A DNA stretch of 64,000 bases from Nymphaea colorata (lineage: Eukaryota; Streptophyta; Magnoliopsida; Nymphaeales; Nymphaeaceae), in the NCBI RefSeq assembly GCF_008831285.2, contig NC_045146.1:20453149-20517148 (forward strand), in the 5' to 3' direction. A program made the translations under genes and the position numbers. How positions within the stretch are numbered: position 1 is the stretch's first letter; each line of letters begins with the position of its first letter. Below, piece by piece: positions 12,440-24,920 of the stretch. The notes under the pieces are model-generated. The model was given only the letters and a program-made list of their open reading frames with translations. It did not search any database and was not told where the DNA came from.

Positions 12440-12790
12440 CCAACTTGGATATGATATTAGACCCAACCGCATAAAAAATTCAGATATATGATAAAATTTT
12501 GATATTTTTGTTTAGAATTTGGATCGGATTTCAATCTAAGAAATGTCATCCTATCGGATTTGGATTTCGATTCAGATTTAAGTAAATATTGACGGGATAT
12601 TGATTGGGATCAGATATGGTTTATAAATAAATATCATACAATCAATTATGTCTATAATGTAGTTTGGACTCAGTTTAAAGGTCGGATTCGGATTTGGATG
12701 TTAATCTAAAAGCCAGAATCGGATCGGATTCTAATTATGAATTCAGATTTTGAACTTAGATATGGTATAATTTTTTTTCTCCCAAGTTCG
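12440..12790. repeat. Dispersed AT-rich repeat, copy 2
   Basis: This stretch repeats variants of gattcggatttggatt and shares ordered blocks with 745-975, including AAATAAATATCATA, ATAATGTAGTTTGGACTCAG, TTTAAAGGTCGGATTCGG and GAATTCAGATTT. It is diverged from copy 1 and lacks coding potential. Terminal repeats could not be defined by eye. Confidence 0.5.
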
Positions 12791-15005
12791 AATTGGAATC
12801 CAAATATATAATATCAAAACAATTTATATTACAAAATAGACATTCTATTCGAACAAATATGATCGGTTGACATCCCTACTACTACTCCCTCTTTCATTTA
12901 TTTTCTTTTTGTTTTTCTTTCCCTCCCTCCACCACGTACCCTCAGTGATGGGGAGAGGGCACGTGGGTGGGGGAAAGAGAGAACAGAAAAGTCGAGTCGA
13001 ACAAATGAACTTAGTCTTAACCTGCAAGTATGAGCTCCACTTGAAGCTTCAACAAAAATATCTCCTTCTCTACCAACCCTAGCGGAGCTGAATTTAATCG
13101 AAAAAAGGTTGGATTGGATTGATGAAAGCTTTCCGCAGTCGATTTTCACAATTGGTGATCATCGAAACTACATCACGTAAACATTTTTTGGTAAATATTA
13201 AAAAGACACGAACCCCAGGGGTTGGAAAAAGAAAGCATCTTTCTTTAATTCGGACGAAGTTTCTTAGGCAACCGCGATTGTAAATAAGAAGTTGCAATAG
13301 TTGTTGCCCCCTGACATAAGCTGCTTGATTAATTGCAGTAAAAAATTAAGAGAAAAGCTGTTGTTCATCTAAAGGGGATGGCTCCAAAAGTGGCTGTCCT
13401 CACTTTGAAGTTGATATATGTTCTAAAAAAATATGCGGGTGGCTTTCCTTCCCTTCTTGCTAACCTTTTCTTCTTCTTCTTTCTTTTGTCATTAACTAGA
13501 TGTTATGGACGAAGCCAGAAAGGTTTTGATTTCACTCAATTTTAGTGAACCTACACATCTCTCTCTCTCTCCTGTGCTTTATAGGAGAACGTATATTAAT
13601 TGATAATCATAAGTGAGAATTCATCTGTAGAATTCCTCCAACACCTCCCTCATCTTATCAATATATTGTCATATACTCCCTGGTTAGTGGCAAAAGTTTA
13701 AAGCTTTATACGGAAGAATTTCGCGAGGTACAAAGAAAAGAAAAGGAACCGTTATGTCTTGTCGGCCAATAGATTCATACAATTTACAGTAATATTTTTG
13801 AAATAAATTAAGAATTTAGACGAAAAGGAAATCGACAAGTCATCTCAATTTATTTTTTCAATCATTTCTTCAGGTTAAATAATTTGATATACTAAACATA
13901 CGAAATCATAGGCATTGTTGTTTCTCTATTGCTTGACAAGTTGAGACAATTATATATTTGTACTATATTATTCACCTGATTTTGGCCTCCATGCATATTT
14001 ATTCATTATTGTCCATGTCTTAATTTACGTACTGCATGCTGCTTAATTTCACCAAGTTCCAGGCGCAGCAGTTCACAGCTCAAATTGGCTGAGTTCGACA
14101 GAACTGATCACTTGAATCTAAGCTGAAAATCAACTGCTACCGTCAATACACCTTTTGTGACAATTTTTAGTAACACAAAATAAAATTAAAAAAAACACAC
14201 ACACACACACACACTGTAGCTAATTTCAAATTATGTGTATATAAAGTGATATTTATTAGTATTCTTTCGTGTGGCATGAGAATCCTGACTGGAAGATATT
14301 TGGTGGGACCCGGATATCACAAAAGGGATTCATACCCCTTCAAAATCAAACCATCACCTATTTTTAGGTCCAAAAAAATGAGCTCCTCATCCATAATGAT
14401 ACCAACACCTTCCCGTCACCTTATATTTTCTTTTTCCTTCTTTCCGGATAGGCATGTCTGATGGTCCACCTAGTTAAGAGCCGTGTGATCAGAGAAATTT
14501 AAGTTTGAATCTATTCGGCCAGGATGCAAATTCAGTGGATCAACTGATTCAGCGGAATTAAAAAAAATCACATATACCCTTTATTATAATTAAAATAAAT
14601 ATAAAAAATAAAAAATATACCTCTCGCATGCACTAGAGAGTAACTTGTTTTTCTATGACCAACGGAGCTTTTCCCTTTTTTTCTCCCCCTCTTTTTGACC
14701 GTCAAAAAGCCACCTAAGTGCTAGAATTCATAGATGACATGTACAACCCCCTTGCTTGCTTAAGTCACTTCTGCTTTACTTTATTCTTTTTTTTTTTTTT
14801 TGGGTTGTTTTTCATAAGCATTATTGTTTGTAAACATATCTTGCCTCCCACCTCTCAATGTTTGCGGCTTTTTCTCCAGATTCTGCTTCCTGTTGCTGCC
14901 TCTCGTACTCATTTGGCACTCGCAACTTTTCATGACTTTTTTTCTTTTTCCTGAATACCATCTCGCTTAAACATCCGAACCTCTTGATTTTGAGGCAACG
15001 ACCAG

Positions 15006-15184
15006 CCTTAAATATGCAAATTGACCCACTGCCTCGTTGTCGTTGGAGGCAGGAGATGACAGGAAGCGGCACCCCCTTTCATCCACATGTCGTGACCACA
15101 GTGGCGGAGCCAGAAAAATCGGGGCAGTTATATGTAATATGCCTAGAGAAATTTTAAGGAACGGCCGACCTTAAATATGCAAAT
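15006..15184. repeat. Direct repeats flanking a plant TE-end-like motif
   Basis: The 16-base string CCTTAAATATGCAAAT occurs at 15006-15021 and again at 15169-15184, 163 bases apart. Between them, at 15099-15113, lies CAGTGGCGGAGCCAG, a string I associate from memory with ends or conserved parts of plant repeats. The arrangement could be a small segmental duplication or an insertion scar. Confidence 0.35.
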
Positions 15185-17471
15185 CTGACCATGTGGCTGC
15201 GTGACCTGAACGATCTAAAATCATTCGCCCTAAGTAGCCCTTTAAAGTAACGTTTGCATACATGGTACTAAATATCTCAGTGCTATGCAAGCTGTAACTG
15301 CGAGAAAAATATTAAGATACTAAGTCTGGGTGGCTCTCAAGATGATGACCCTGGAACCTTTGTTCTAGGCATTTTAGTTTTATGTATGTTTGTGTATGGA
15401 AGTTTTCTTATGCACATCTTGATGTACAAACAGAGATGAAAAGCAACGGTTAACGAATTTTACCTGGGCTTAAAGTTTCACTTGTTTAGGTGAAACTTAT
15501 TCCTAGTACTAAAGTTCTAAAGCCTGTTAAAAAGTTATGGCGCATGAAACCTTCCACAAAATCTGAATTAAAGTTCCACCTCTACACTGGAATACAACAT
15601 ATTCAATAAATGCAAGTGCAGCGAAAAGATATCAATGATTAATAATCCAAGTCTATATATATATATTCCGTCTGTCCTAAAAAAAAAAAAGCATAAAGCA
15701 TTGCATATATGCAAGAAATGCATCTCCAAGTGGTCACTCGGGCACCCCTGCCCCCTTTTCCCAGAGAGAGAGAAAGTGGGCTTGGTGGTCGTGCCTACCC
15801 AAGGGCATTCTCATCACTTGATCCCTCTCCCTCCGTCTGTGTCGTATTGTCTTCTCCCGACAAAAGCCGCTTTTAATATGCAAAGCGTTTCCTCGACAGG
15901 CATCCAAGCAGAAGGCTTTCCTATTAGATTTAATATTTCTACCTACCAAACCGAAAGATATATATCCACAATAAAATTGTAAAACTTACTAATGGAAGTT
16001 TTCCGTTTCTGCAATCTAATAATGTTTTGATTTAATATAACAGTGCCAAAGTGGATATGCTCGACATGATAAAAAAAGAAAAACCTATATTTATTTTTTA
16101 TGCTAAAAATACGCTTTATTAAACGTAATTTTTTTTTTTATAAGCTTTCAGCTGATGATTTTTGGATCCTCCAAAACACCTTGACACAAGCTTCATCTCC
16201 ACCGAACCAGCCCCACGGATCACATATATAAGGGTGGATTTAAGAGAGAACTATAACAAGTTTACAAAGCATTAGTGTAATGGTCACTAGGCAATAGCCA
16301 TATTATGCATTATTTCATGACATGTTCTAACCATGGTGTGAGGACCAACCGGGACGATAGCGTGCCTAGTAGGAAACGACAGACAGAAGCTCCCTAGTTC
16401 AGCATGGGGATAATCACACAGAACAAAAAAATTACGGAAGGATGAGAGAGTTCGGCCTCGAGAACCAGTCCAACCCAAGGCTGAGTATTCTCGACGGAAG
16501 CCTTTCTGAAATGAACACTTAACCATCGCCGTCCTAGCACGGTTGAACACTGTTGATAGACTTGGACATTTTATACCTGGTGCAATCCTGATGCTCCTCA
16601 CCGGAAGAAGCGGATGTTCAATGACTTGCTCAGAAACACATTTTGGACGAAACTTCCTACTCAGAAAGAGCGCAACAGAGGCTCCCCACCTGGCCCTGTT
16701 AGAAATCTAGTTGCTACCTAAGCAAGGAGACGGATATATACTAGATAGTCCTGTGCATTGCTGATATACCCAACTGAAACCTCGAGATTTGACATCACAC
16801 ACACAAGAAATGTACCTGACGTCACCTTAAGAATCAATGTGGCGGGATCCTCTCTGTCATTTAGAAGGTAACCCTCTCATAAGTTAACAAACTTGAATCT
16901 GTCAATCGTGCAATTATGATGACCATGAGAATCGTACTTCCAAAATGAATCAAGTGAAGCAGCCGGCTTACATCGTACATGTGTTCATGGAGGCTTGTTC
17001 ATACATATATGCATTTACATGAACAAGAAAAGAACCTGCAAGTAGGTAGAAGAGATAACCCATACTGCCTTGTCAAACTCCACTAACGCCAGCACTTTTT
17101 GTCCATTCCCGCCATATGTGCCCATAGTTAGAAATACGGAGGGATGGTGGGAAGGAAAGATCCATAAAGGTGATGGTACAAATTCATGCAATGGATGGAT
17201 CATTAGTTTAGCAAAAGGAAAGTACGACTGAAAAGAGTTGAAGTTGGAGGCATGAACTTCACGATCTGTTAGTGAACGATTGCACCTTCAGGGAAAGAAT
17301 GTCGTTGTCAGTGGTAGCACTTGTGGTCTAAATATCAAAATAAATGCCCTACAGATTTTTCAGTCAAGGACACCAGGCAAGAACATATTACCTGATGGGT
17401 TTTTTTATTTGTAAAAAGGTTCATGAGAACAGTTGGTTTTTAGGTACGCTTCCCTAGAACCCATTTCCAGA

Positions 17472-20400
17472 CTATGCTTTAGAATCTATTCCACTAGTTG
17501 AACTCCTAGGACCATTACCTGATTGGTTATCAGAGCCAGTTGCACCTGCTTCTTGTTTATTACCCTGTGCATCACCAGTCAATCCGCCTGCCATTTGCAT
17601 GTTCTCCATTGGGTTGCTGGAGGATGATCCTACAAGCATTGTTCCAGCAGATAATTGCTGTGCTGCACTACTTGCCCCCAACGCAACTTCTGGACGAACC
17701 CCATTGCTAGACCCAGGCCTCATGCCAAAGGGACTCTGAGCAAACTGTTGTTGCTGATGCAACATTTGTTGTTGGATGTGTTGCTGGTGATGTTGATGCT
17801 CCTGCATTTGTTGTGGACTGCTAAACTGCATTGGCACCCTAGGAGGAAATGGATGTTGCTGTGTTGCACCCATTGCCTGTGAATGCTGCATAAAATGCCC
17901 TTCACCAGCTTGAGTTGCTGAATGTGGTAACCCCTGTTGCATCTGCCATGGTGAAGCTCAAACATTAAAATTTGATACTGGAAAATGAAGCGCAAAAAAA
18001 AAACATCTGATCACAAGTGAGTACCTGAGCAAGCTGCAGAGCTTGCAATTGTGGCTGTGCGTCAGCAATGGCAGCCAGATAAATAAGATTCTGCTGAAGC
18101 CTGTTCTGCAACCTAAATCATCCAATGGCAGACAGAACAAATGCATAAATATCAATCTTGAACCGTAATTTCATATGGTTATCAGATGCTGGTACATGCA
18201 TGCAATGCAATGTGCAGTCATCCTAGCAAAAAATAAGAACAGAGCAGCAACTTCAGACCCTTGTCATGCATAAAGGCCAGTCTCGGATCATGCACAAAGG
18301 TCACTTAAAGATGCTCTATTATTGTAATTCACAGCCCAGAATGCTTCAAATTCATGGCAGCTCCATTTTGAGAAAATATCAACCCCACATAAAATGGATA
18401 GAAGCTCAATAATAACACAAGCCTGATCTCAATTTCTTGACCTTTGGAAAAACAAAGGAGATGGATCCTAGTCCCAATGCTATCTCATGTTGATATTGCA
18501 TGAAAAATAACACACCAATCCTGTATGAGAAATGAGTGCAATTCAGGAATTGAATGGGGAATACACAAACCAGTTCTTGAGTTTTACATAGCCATAGCTC
18601 TACAAGGTTTCTATAAGTTTTGAAATCTCTAGATCTCATATAGGCTTGTCGGTACTTCGGACATTTCAGGTTATGTCAAAACTTCAAAGTTCAAAATCAT
18701 GAGTGACACATTTTTAAGAAAGATTATCATTGCCAACATCAATATAAAATAAAATCTCAGGAATAACAAAGTTGGTACATAGTCCAAAGAATGCTGGCAG
18801 GACCACAGGTTGCATTGATACTGCCAACTGCCAAGTGACGCAAAATGATAGGAGGAGAGGCAACATCCATAGACAAGAACCATTCTGTAGCAGGAGCTCT
18901 GATCTGTTCCACAGAATGCATTAAAGTAGAGGATCTGGCATAACCGCAGGAAATCACAAACAAGCTTGCCTTAACCAGATACCGATGCAGATCCAGAAAG
19001 AGAAAAACATCTTCAAGTCTACTATACAGTATAAACCATAGCTGCAACATCGTTTGTTGAGGTTTTAAATGGCAAGGTTTTATGGGGTATAATACGGTAG
19101 AGTTGGTTTTCTTGTGAAAACCTTGGCAAACTTTAAAATAATTAAAAAAATCCTAAAAATAAAAGGCAAAAAAGGTAAAAATAAAACTGTGGTAATAGAA
19201 AATGTAAAAAACGAAATGAAAAAAGTGCAAAAAACAAACAAAATGCGAAAAACTGGGCTTTTCACGTTTTTTCCTTCTAGCGTCTTTTTCAAAAACACAT
19301 GTTTTTTCCTGTTTTTCAGCTGACTTGTTCTTAACACGTTTTTTCCAAAAATACACATTTTCTGTGACTATGCTAGTTTAAACAAATAAACTTAAATTTC
19401 TGTTGCCAATCCTCTAAAACAGATAGCAGCAAGGTTTTATTGAAGACTGGTACTAGCCTGGGCTAATTGGATGTCAGATGGTTCCCAACTTCAACTTTAC
19501 TGCACAATGTTTTTCCCCTTTTCATTTTTATTTACTTACTCCCTTCACTTTGTAATCATGATTCCTCTCCATAAGATGACTATAAAGGTAAAACTGCATA
19601 TCGGCATTGCACTTCCTGTCAAATAGATGATGCATTTAGCAAATACAATGCCCATCAACAACATAGATCCTGGATGATTCATGACACATTAGGCACATGG
19701 TTAAACCAATAGTGCACATTGTCAATGCATGTCATTAGCTTTACCAATTTTCCTTTATGACCTTGATTGCCTTTTTCTATGCCATTAGAATAAAAATCTA
19801 TTCTCAGATGTATTTGGCTTTCAGCTTCAACTTAACTTAACAATTTTACGCTTCTTCTCTAGATGTAGAATTTAATAATTTTATGCTTTCACCTCTATAA
19901 AAATAGAACTATTGTTCAAGAATCTGTCCATGACAAGATATTAACAGTTTGTAGCTCAACGTTAAAGATTATATTTGCATCAGTAGTAAAGTTCCTACAT
20001 ACTAAGCTGAGAACTGCCATGATCAACAGCACAAGATCCTATTCCCTCATCCACGTCCTTGCAAAACTTGTTTTTCTTTACCTTCACAACGATGTAATGG
20101 CATCAAGAAGAAACCACTCCATGAACATTCCAATTAATGCGCCAATGATAAACTAACTGAAGATATTGGAACTTGCAGGTGGAAGTAACCATGTCAAGGA
20201 CTAAATATTTTTCAAAAAAACATATCAAATTTGGATGTGTCGTGAAGTAAAGTCATTCATTCACAAATAGTCAACATTGTGTAGTGTTAGAATGATGTTT
20301 AGAATCTAAGTAGGACAATCAATAGGAAATCTAACATGAAATATGCATAACTATTGACATCAAGATTTACACCATCAATTACAGATATTATTCCCCGTTT

Positions 20401-20995
20401 ACACCCTGTGGTTAACGATACCACAGAATTTTAAAATAACAAGGATTCTACAGAAAAGCCATAGGGACACCTAGAAGCCAAGACATGACCCAACATGAGT
20501 GTCACCATTAACAACGTGCAAGTATTCATCATCCAAATAGACATATATAGAATCAAATCATGCACACTAGTTAGAAAAAGAAAAAGGTCCAAGATTCAAT
20601 AATTACTTACTGAGCAACGTCAGCCACCTTGCCAAGGTTCTGATTTTCCAAGATTGCCAGAATCAATTGCTTGTTTTCATCTAAACACTGCCAATGAAGT
20701 GAACATATCAAAAGATATTCCACTATCATATCTATGAAAAATAAATTCACTGTACAGAAAAGAAGCCATTGACTAACAACATTTCAAAAACAGACACAAA
20801 TTAACTGAATTAAAAAAAAAGCAAACAATAGAACTTATGGACAAAGTAATATGTTCGTTATCCATAAAAGCAAAAAACAGTACGTAAAGAAGCATTTAAG
20901 TCACATGGATGGGGGAACGGATTCGGGTATGGGGATGCGAGTACGGGCACAGTAATTTTAGAAAATGTGGGTATGGGTTACGACAGGGTTATATT

Positions 20996-21047
<52 letters not shown>

Positions 21048-21435
21048 GTATGCATATATATCATTTGTAATATAATTATTCAACTGTTTAGTAGCCTTAT
21101 TTATTTATATTTACATATAATTTTTTTGTATTAGAGCAAGTTTAGTCAGGTGTGCATTTAAAATGGTCAGTTTTGGCCTGATTTAGCTGACCACAACAGA
21201 CTTGTGTCGGAGAAGCACCAGCACCAGTATCGACATGGGGTGCAGCAGCCGTTTAGCAGCACCCATGTGACATAGCTAGAGAACATCGCAAATGGTGTGC
21301 TCCATCGCTAAAACTGTAGCCAAGCAAGTGCTATCACAAATGCATCTTTTGTGATGGTTTTTAGTAACACAAATAGGAAAAATGACCATCCGGCCACATA
21401 GGTAGCTGGCTGGTTTCAATTCCTTTGTAGTTTGT

Positions 21436-21496
<61 letters not shown>

Positions 21497-24184
21497 ACAA
21501 AAAATATTAAAATGTACCAAAAAGGTACAAAAATTTAAACTGATGTGTCCTGTAACTGCACACGTGTTGGGCCGTGTTGACCAGAGTACTTCTGCCTTTT
21601 AAAAGTGTTTTGTGTGACTTAGACTCCAATACATGCTTCTTGGACAGACATCTGGCCATGCATGTCTGACCATGTCGATAAAAGTGCAACTGCTCAGTAT
21701 CCTTTTCCACTTCACATAGACAATATAGTGCACAGCACGATGCTCAATGGTAAAGGTGTCGTTGTATACAAGCTAAGCAATCATGACACTTGGATTTGAA
21801 CGTGCTTTGTGGATCAACATGATACAACACTAGAAACTTGTAATCAATAATCCCTAAGTTTCAATTTTTCTTCCTCTTGTCTCAATTGTTTATCTCATAT
21901 CATCTGCACAATGCTGAATAGAAGAACAAAAACTGTTGGATCTATAACTGAGCCATCTTAGAGATTGCCCAAGACTGAGGTTATGTAGCTAAATTGTCAT
22001 TCTGGGCCCTGCCAGTAATGTTTCATGAGGAAATTGACACATAAAGGTAAAATGAACTCAAAAGCATCATGCACCCACTGGAACGAAGTTGATCCATTGA
22101 ATGGCGGATCGACTTCGCACTGTAAAAGAATGGTTGACATTTCAAAAGTCCATAGAAATGAGGCATCTCTTATATGCATCAATACTGGTATCTCTTAGAC
22201 AAGAGATAAATGATTTTGGAGACTGATTAAACAAAAAATCAATGAAAAAATTGGCAACATTTTTCAAGGACATGAACATCGACTACCTAATTTTGACAAT
22301 CTTGGTGGTGATGAACTTAGTAATTCCCTAAGGGAGCTTCATAATATACAACTTATCAGATGAGATCTTGCATTCTAGAGATGTATAATCAAGATAACTG
22401 TTTATTCTAGCGATGAAAGAAGAGGTTCAAGCTCCAAAAAGTTCTTTCAGAGTAGATGATGACAGTCTTTTAAATGGAAATCCCTATACCATTACTAAAT
22501 GCTGGAATTAAACTTCAGGAATCTTGGACATAAAGGATGTGTTAGTTTCAGTACTCTTGGAAACTTAGGAAACCTCATTAATAATGTCCTCTTTCACTCT
22601 TAATAAATTATTTTCTCATTTTACTTTTTTTTTTTAATTTCATCATCCTACAAATTAAATGGCAATGGGTATTGTGTCCCAATTACCAAGACATCCCATA
22701 ACCACACATCATGGAAGCAAGGCAACGCAACATACCAACAATGTGTGTAACCGATCTCAGAACAGACAAGGATAGGCCCCAGCTGACATAGGTCCAGGAA
22801 CTGGTAGAAGGAACAACATGGATATTTGGAAGAAAGGAAGTCTGTGTATAAACACATAAGAGTATGCAAAATATTTATAAAAAAATGCACAACTAAGCTC
22901 ACTGCAAAAAATATATGCCAAACATTGTCTTAATGGAGATGGAGGAATGTCATAAAGGGTCTCTGAGCAGGCCTCCCCTAAGAGGCAGAACATGTATTAC
23001 GAAGGGCACTGAACACAATTCTATGGAACTTTCATGAAAAAGTCAGATGTACAATTGCCAGTTGTACAGAACGAGATGTTTCTATGACTCCATGCTTTAT
23101 TTAAGGGAGCAAATTTTGATCCGAACATGGAAATATGTATCTCATAATATGATATAACTATGTTTTTGTGTACAAATTAAGTTGATTAACCAACAAAAAC
23201 CAAAGGTTAACATGATACCTAGGCACACAAGGCAGATTTCGACCAACTTATTTCTCTCTGTCTCCCTCTAAATGACAATCTGCTACTCACCACAAAAACC
23301 GGAGATAGATGGACGATGATTACAATCAAAACGAAATCATTCTAATAAAGTGAGTATGTCCTATACACAAAAACGTAACAAACAGAGACAGAAGAGCTCA
23401 TCAGTGATATATGCAAGATAATATCATTCTCGCCAGAGTGCCTAGCATCTAAAATTGGAAAAAGGAAAATTCCTCGATTAGTATTCCTTCTAACGTGCAC
23501 TTCATAATCTGTCGTACTACGTCATTAACCCACAATCATATATCTATCAGGATTAGACGTTTAATCCTGGCTTGATCCCTTTAATTATTAAGAAGTCATA
23601 GTACTCAGCTAGGTCAGCGAGATGGATGGTCACAATAGCCATGGGGAAAAACGCACAAAAGCCACTAAAAAGATAGCCGCTTAACGAAAGCAGGTCATGA
23701 ATTAAATCTACGTCATTATATCAGCAGTTTCATGTTGAATCCTTCGTAATTTGCGGGTATTACTTGTCACAACGAGAAGCCACTAACATCGGAATAAATG
23801 CAGCAAAAAAAATTGTCTTAGATAGCATTCTCTAGCACATTTCGACAGAGGTCACGTTCACGAACAAAAAAAATCGAAGACTATATAAAAAGAAACACTT
23901 TTTCCACAAATAAAACAAAAAGAAGGAAAAGAAAGAAAGGAATGTGATGAACAGTAACACCAGAACAAGAACAACTCCCCAGTCACTGGTATTACTCACT
24001 TGGAATCTCATTTATCAGACGAAGCAATCACAGACTCGTTTTAAAGGCAAAAAAGGGGGTTGGGAGAAGAAGCAGAATAGAGACGGAGGAGGGCGATTAT
24101 TGGAGGGGCGTGGCATACCAATTGGATGTGCTCAGTAGAAACCATAGCAGCGGCGAGGTGAGGAGGCACCATTGGTTGCATTCC

Positions 24185-24215
<31 letters not shown>

Positions 24216-24394
24216 TGGAGCGGAGGCGGCCGCTGCGGCAAGTGCTGCTGCATCGGGTGCATCTGCTGCTGCATCGGATGCATGGCGTGCTGTTGCATTT
24301 GGTGCATCGCATGCATCTGCTGCGCCTGCTGCTGCTGCTGTTGCTGCTGTGATGGTTGCTGCTGCATTGGGTGCATCGCTTGTTGCTGCTGCAT
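17472..24394 (-). CDS. GRF-interacting factor (GIF/AN3 family, SSXT/SNH domain coactivator)
   Basis: Four exons join in frame: 24394-24119, 20687-20611, 18112-18025 and 17942-17472, with GT..AG borders, giving 303 residues. Exon 1 encodes a 92-residue N terminus rich in Gln, Met and His, including an 11-Gln run. Its end plus exons 2 and 3 form the SNH domain (about residues 80-146), with DENKQLILAILENQNLGK and NLIYLAAIADAQPQ as hallmark blocks. Exon 4 encodes the Gln/Gly/Met-rich C-terminal half with FMQHSQA and FPPRVPMQFSSPQQ, as in GIF2/GIF3-type proteins. GIFs bind GRF transcription factors in the nucleus through the SNH domain and recruit SWI/SNF remodelers to promote cell proliferation in leaves. 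Most plant GIFs are roughly 190-230 residues, so this one is long, mainly from the N terminus. Residues 92-93 are Leu-Cys where relatives usually have Lys/Gln-Tyr. Introns are about 3.4 kb, 2.5 kb and 82 bp. Confidence 0.94.
19080..19380. repeat. A/T-rich low-complexity block in GIF intron 2
   Basis: A run of A-rich sequence (19130-19245) followed by T-rich sequence with CACGTTTTTTCC-like words lies within the intron between GIF exons 2 and 3. Similar words recur at 63660-63830. No coding potential is credible. Confidence 0.4.
21004..21046. repeat. (TG)n microsatellite in GIF intron 1
   Basis: About 20 uninterrupted TG units lie in the first GIF intron, just after a GGGTATGGGGATGCGAGTACGGG-like stretch at 20925-20990 that resembles common plant interspersed repeats. 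Confidence 0.9.
21436..21496. repeat. Compound (CATA)n-(CA)n-(TA)n microsatellite in GIF intron 1
   Basis: A compound array moves from CATA units through CA units to TA units. It lies about 400 bases from the TG array in the same intron; the two dinucleotide arrays are complementary in sequence. Confidence 0.9.
24184..24219 (-). repeat. CAG triplet array coding for poly-Gln in GIF
   Basis: On the coding strand this is a run of CAG codons (one CAA) encoding eleven consecutive glutamines near the end of GIF exon 1. A second, shorter CAG run lies at about 24320-24350. Apparent poly-Ala, poly-Leu and poly-Ser frames over this region are other readings of the same triplets. Confidence 0.9.
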
Positions 24395-24920
24395 CTCTCA
24401 CAAAGGGGAAAGGAGCAGGTGAAAACGGAGGGGAGAGGAACGGGCAGGCGTATCTTCCCCTCCCTGATAACAGTAGAGCCTTCAATCCTGCATGTCCCCT
24501 TCTCGGAAGATCACCACATCCACCGCCAACGAACCAACCAGAGAATCCAACTGGTTACTCTTATCTGGCTTCCTCGCCAAAAAAGGAAAGAAAAGAAAGG
24601 AAACAAGGAAAGAAGAGATGAGCCTGCACCTGCAGCAGCCCCCTGCCGCCTACCCGACGCTTCTTTCCTTGCTGGGCCGCCTACCCCTATGATAAGTAAT
24701 AAAGAGGAAAAAGGCCACTCTGAATTCGTCCGTCTGGACTCGCACCCGCCTGACCCCTGACCACAACGGGGACCCAGGACTTCCGAGAGCTCTCTCTCTC
24801 TCCCCCCTCCCTTTCGGCCTCGACGCCTCTCTTCGCCTGCCTTTCCCCTCTTCAACGCCGCATTACCGTCGGCCTCGCATCGGTCGACTCCCCCGTGCTG
24901 GGGCCGGCCAGCCAACTTGG
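24395..24920 (-). promoter_or_regulatory. Probable promoter and 5' leader of the GIF gene
   Basis: GC-richer DNA with CT runs (24789-24804 on the + strand) lies directly upstream of the GIF start codon. Frames reading through it have no domain similarity. The exact transcription start cannot be placed from the sequence alone. Confidence 0.4.

Larger units (their letters stand above)
10100..17471. other. Intergenic AT-rich DNA, no supported gene
   Basis: Over 7 kb separates the SAUR gene from the 3' end of the GIF gene. I found no open frame with a recognisable domain. The stretch holds short GA and CA runs (11465-11481, 14196-14214), a T homopolymer near 11658, the second copy of a dispersed repeat at 12440-12790, and a repeat-like patch at 15006-15192. 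A less AT-rich part at 16140-16860 may be old transposon sequence but matches nothing I can name. Confidence 0.4.

Noticed and set aside
21004-21496. Regular short repeats that could suggest an array such as CRISPR
   Set aside because: They are dinucleotide microsatellites in a plant intron, without repeat-spacer structure.
24110-24621. Poly-Ala, poly-Leu and poly-Ser frames over the CAG array
   Set aside because: They are alternative readings of the triplet repeat that encodes poly-Gln in GIF exon 1.
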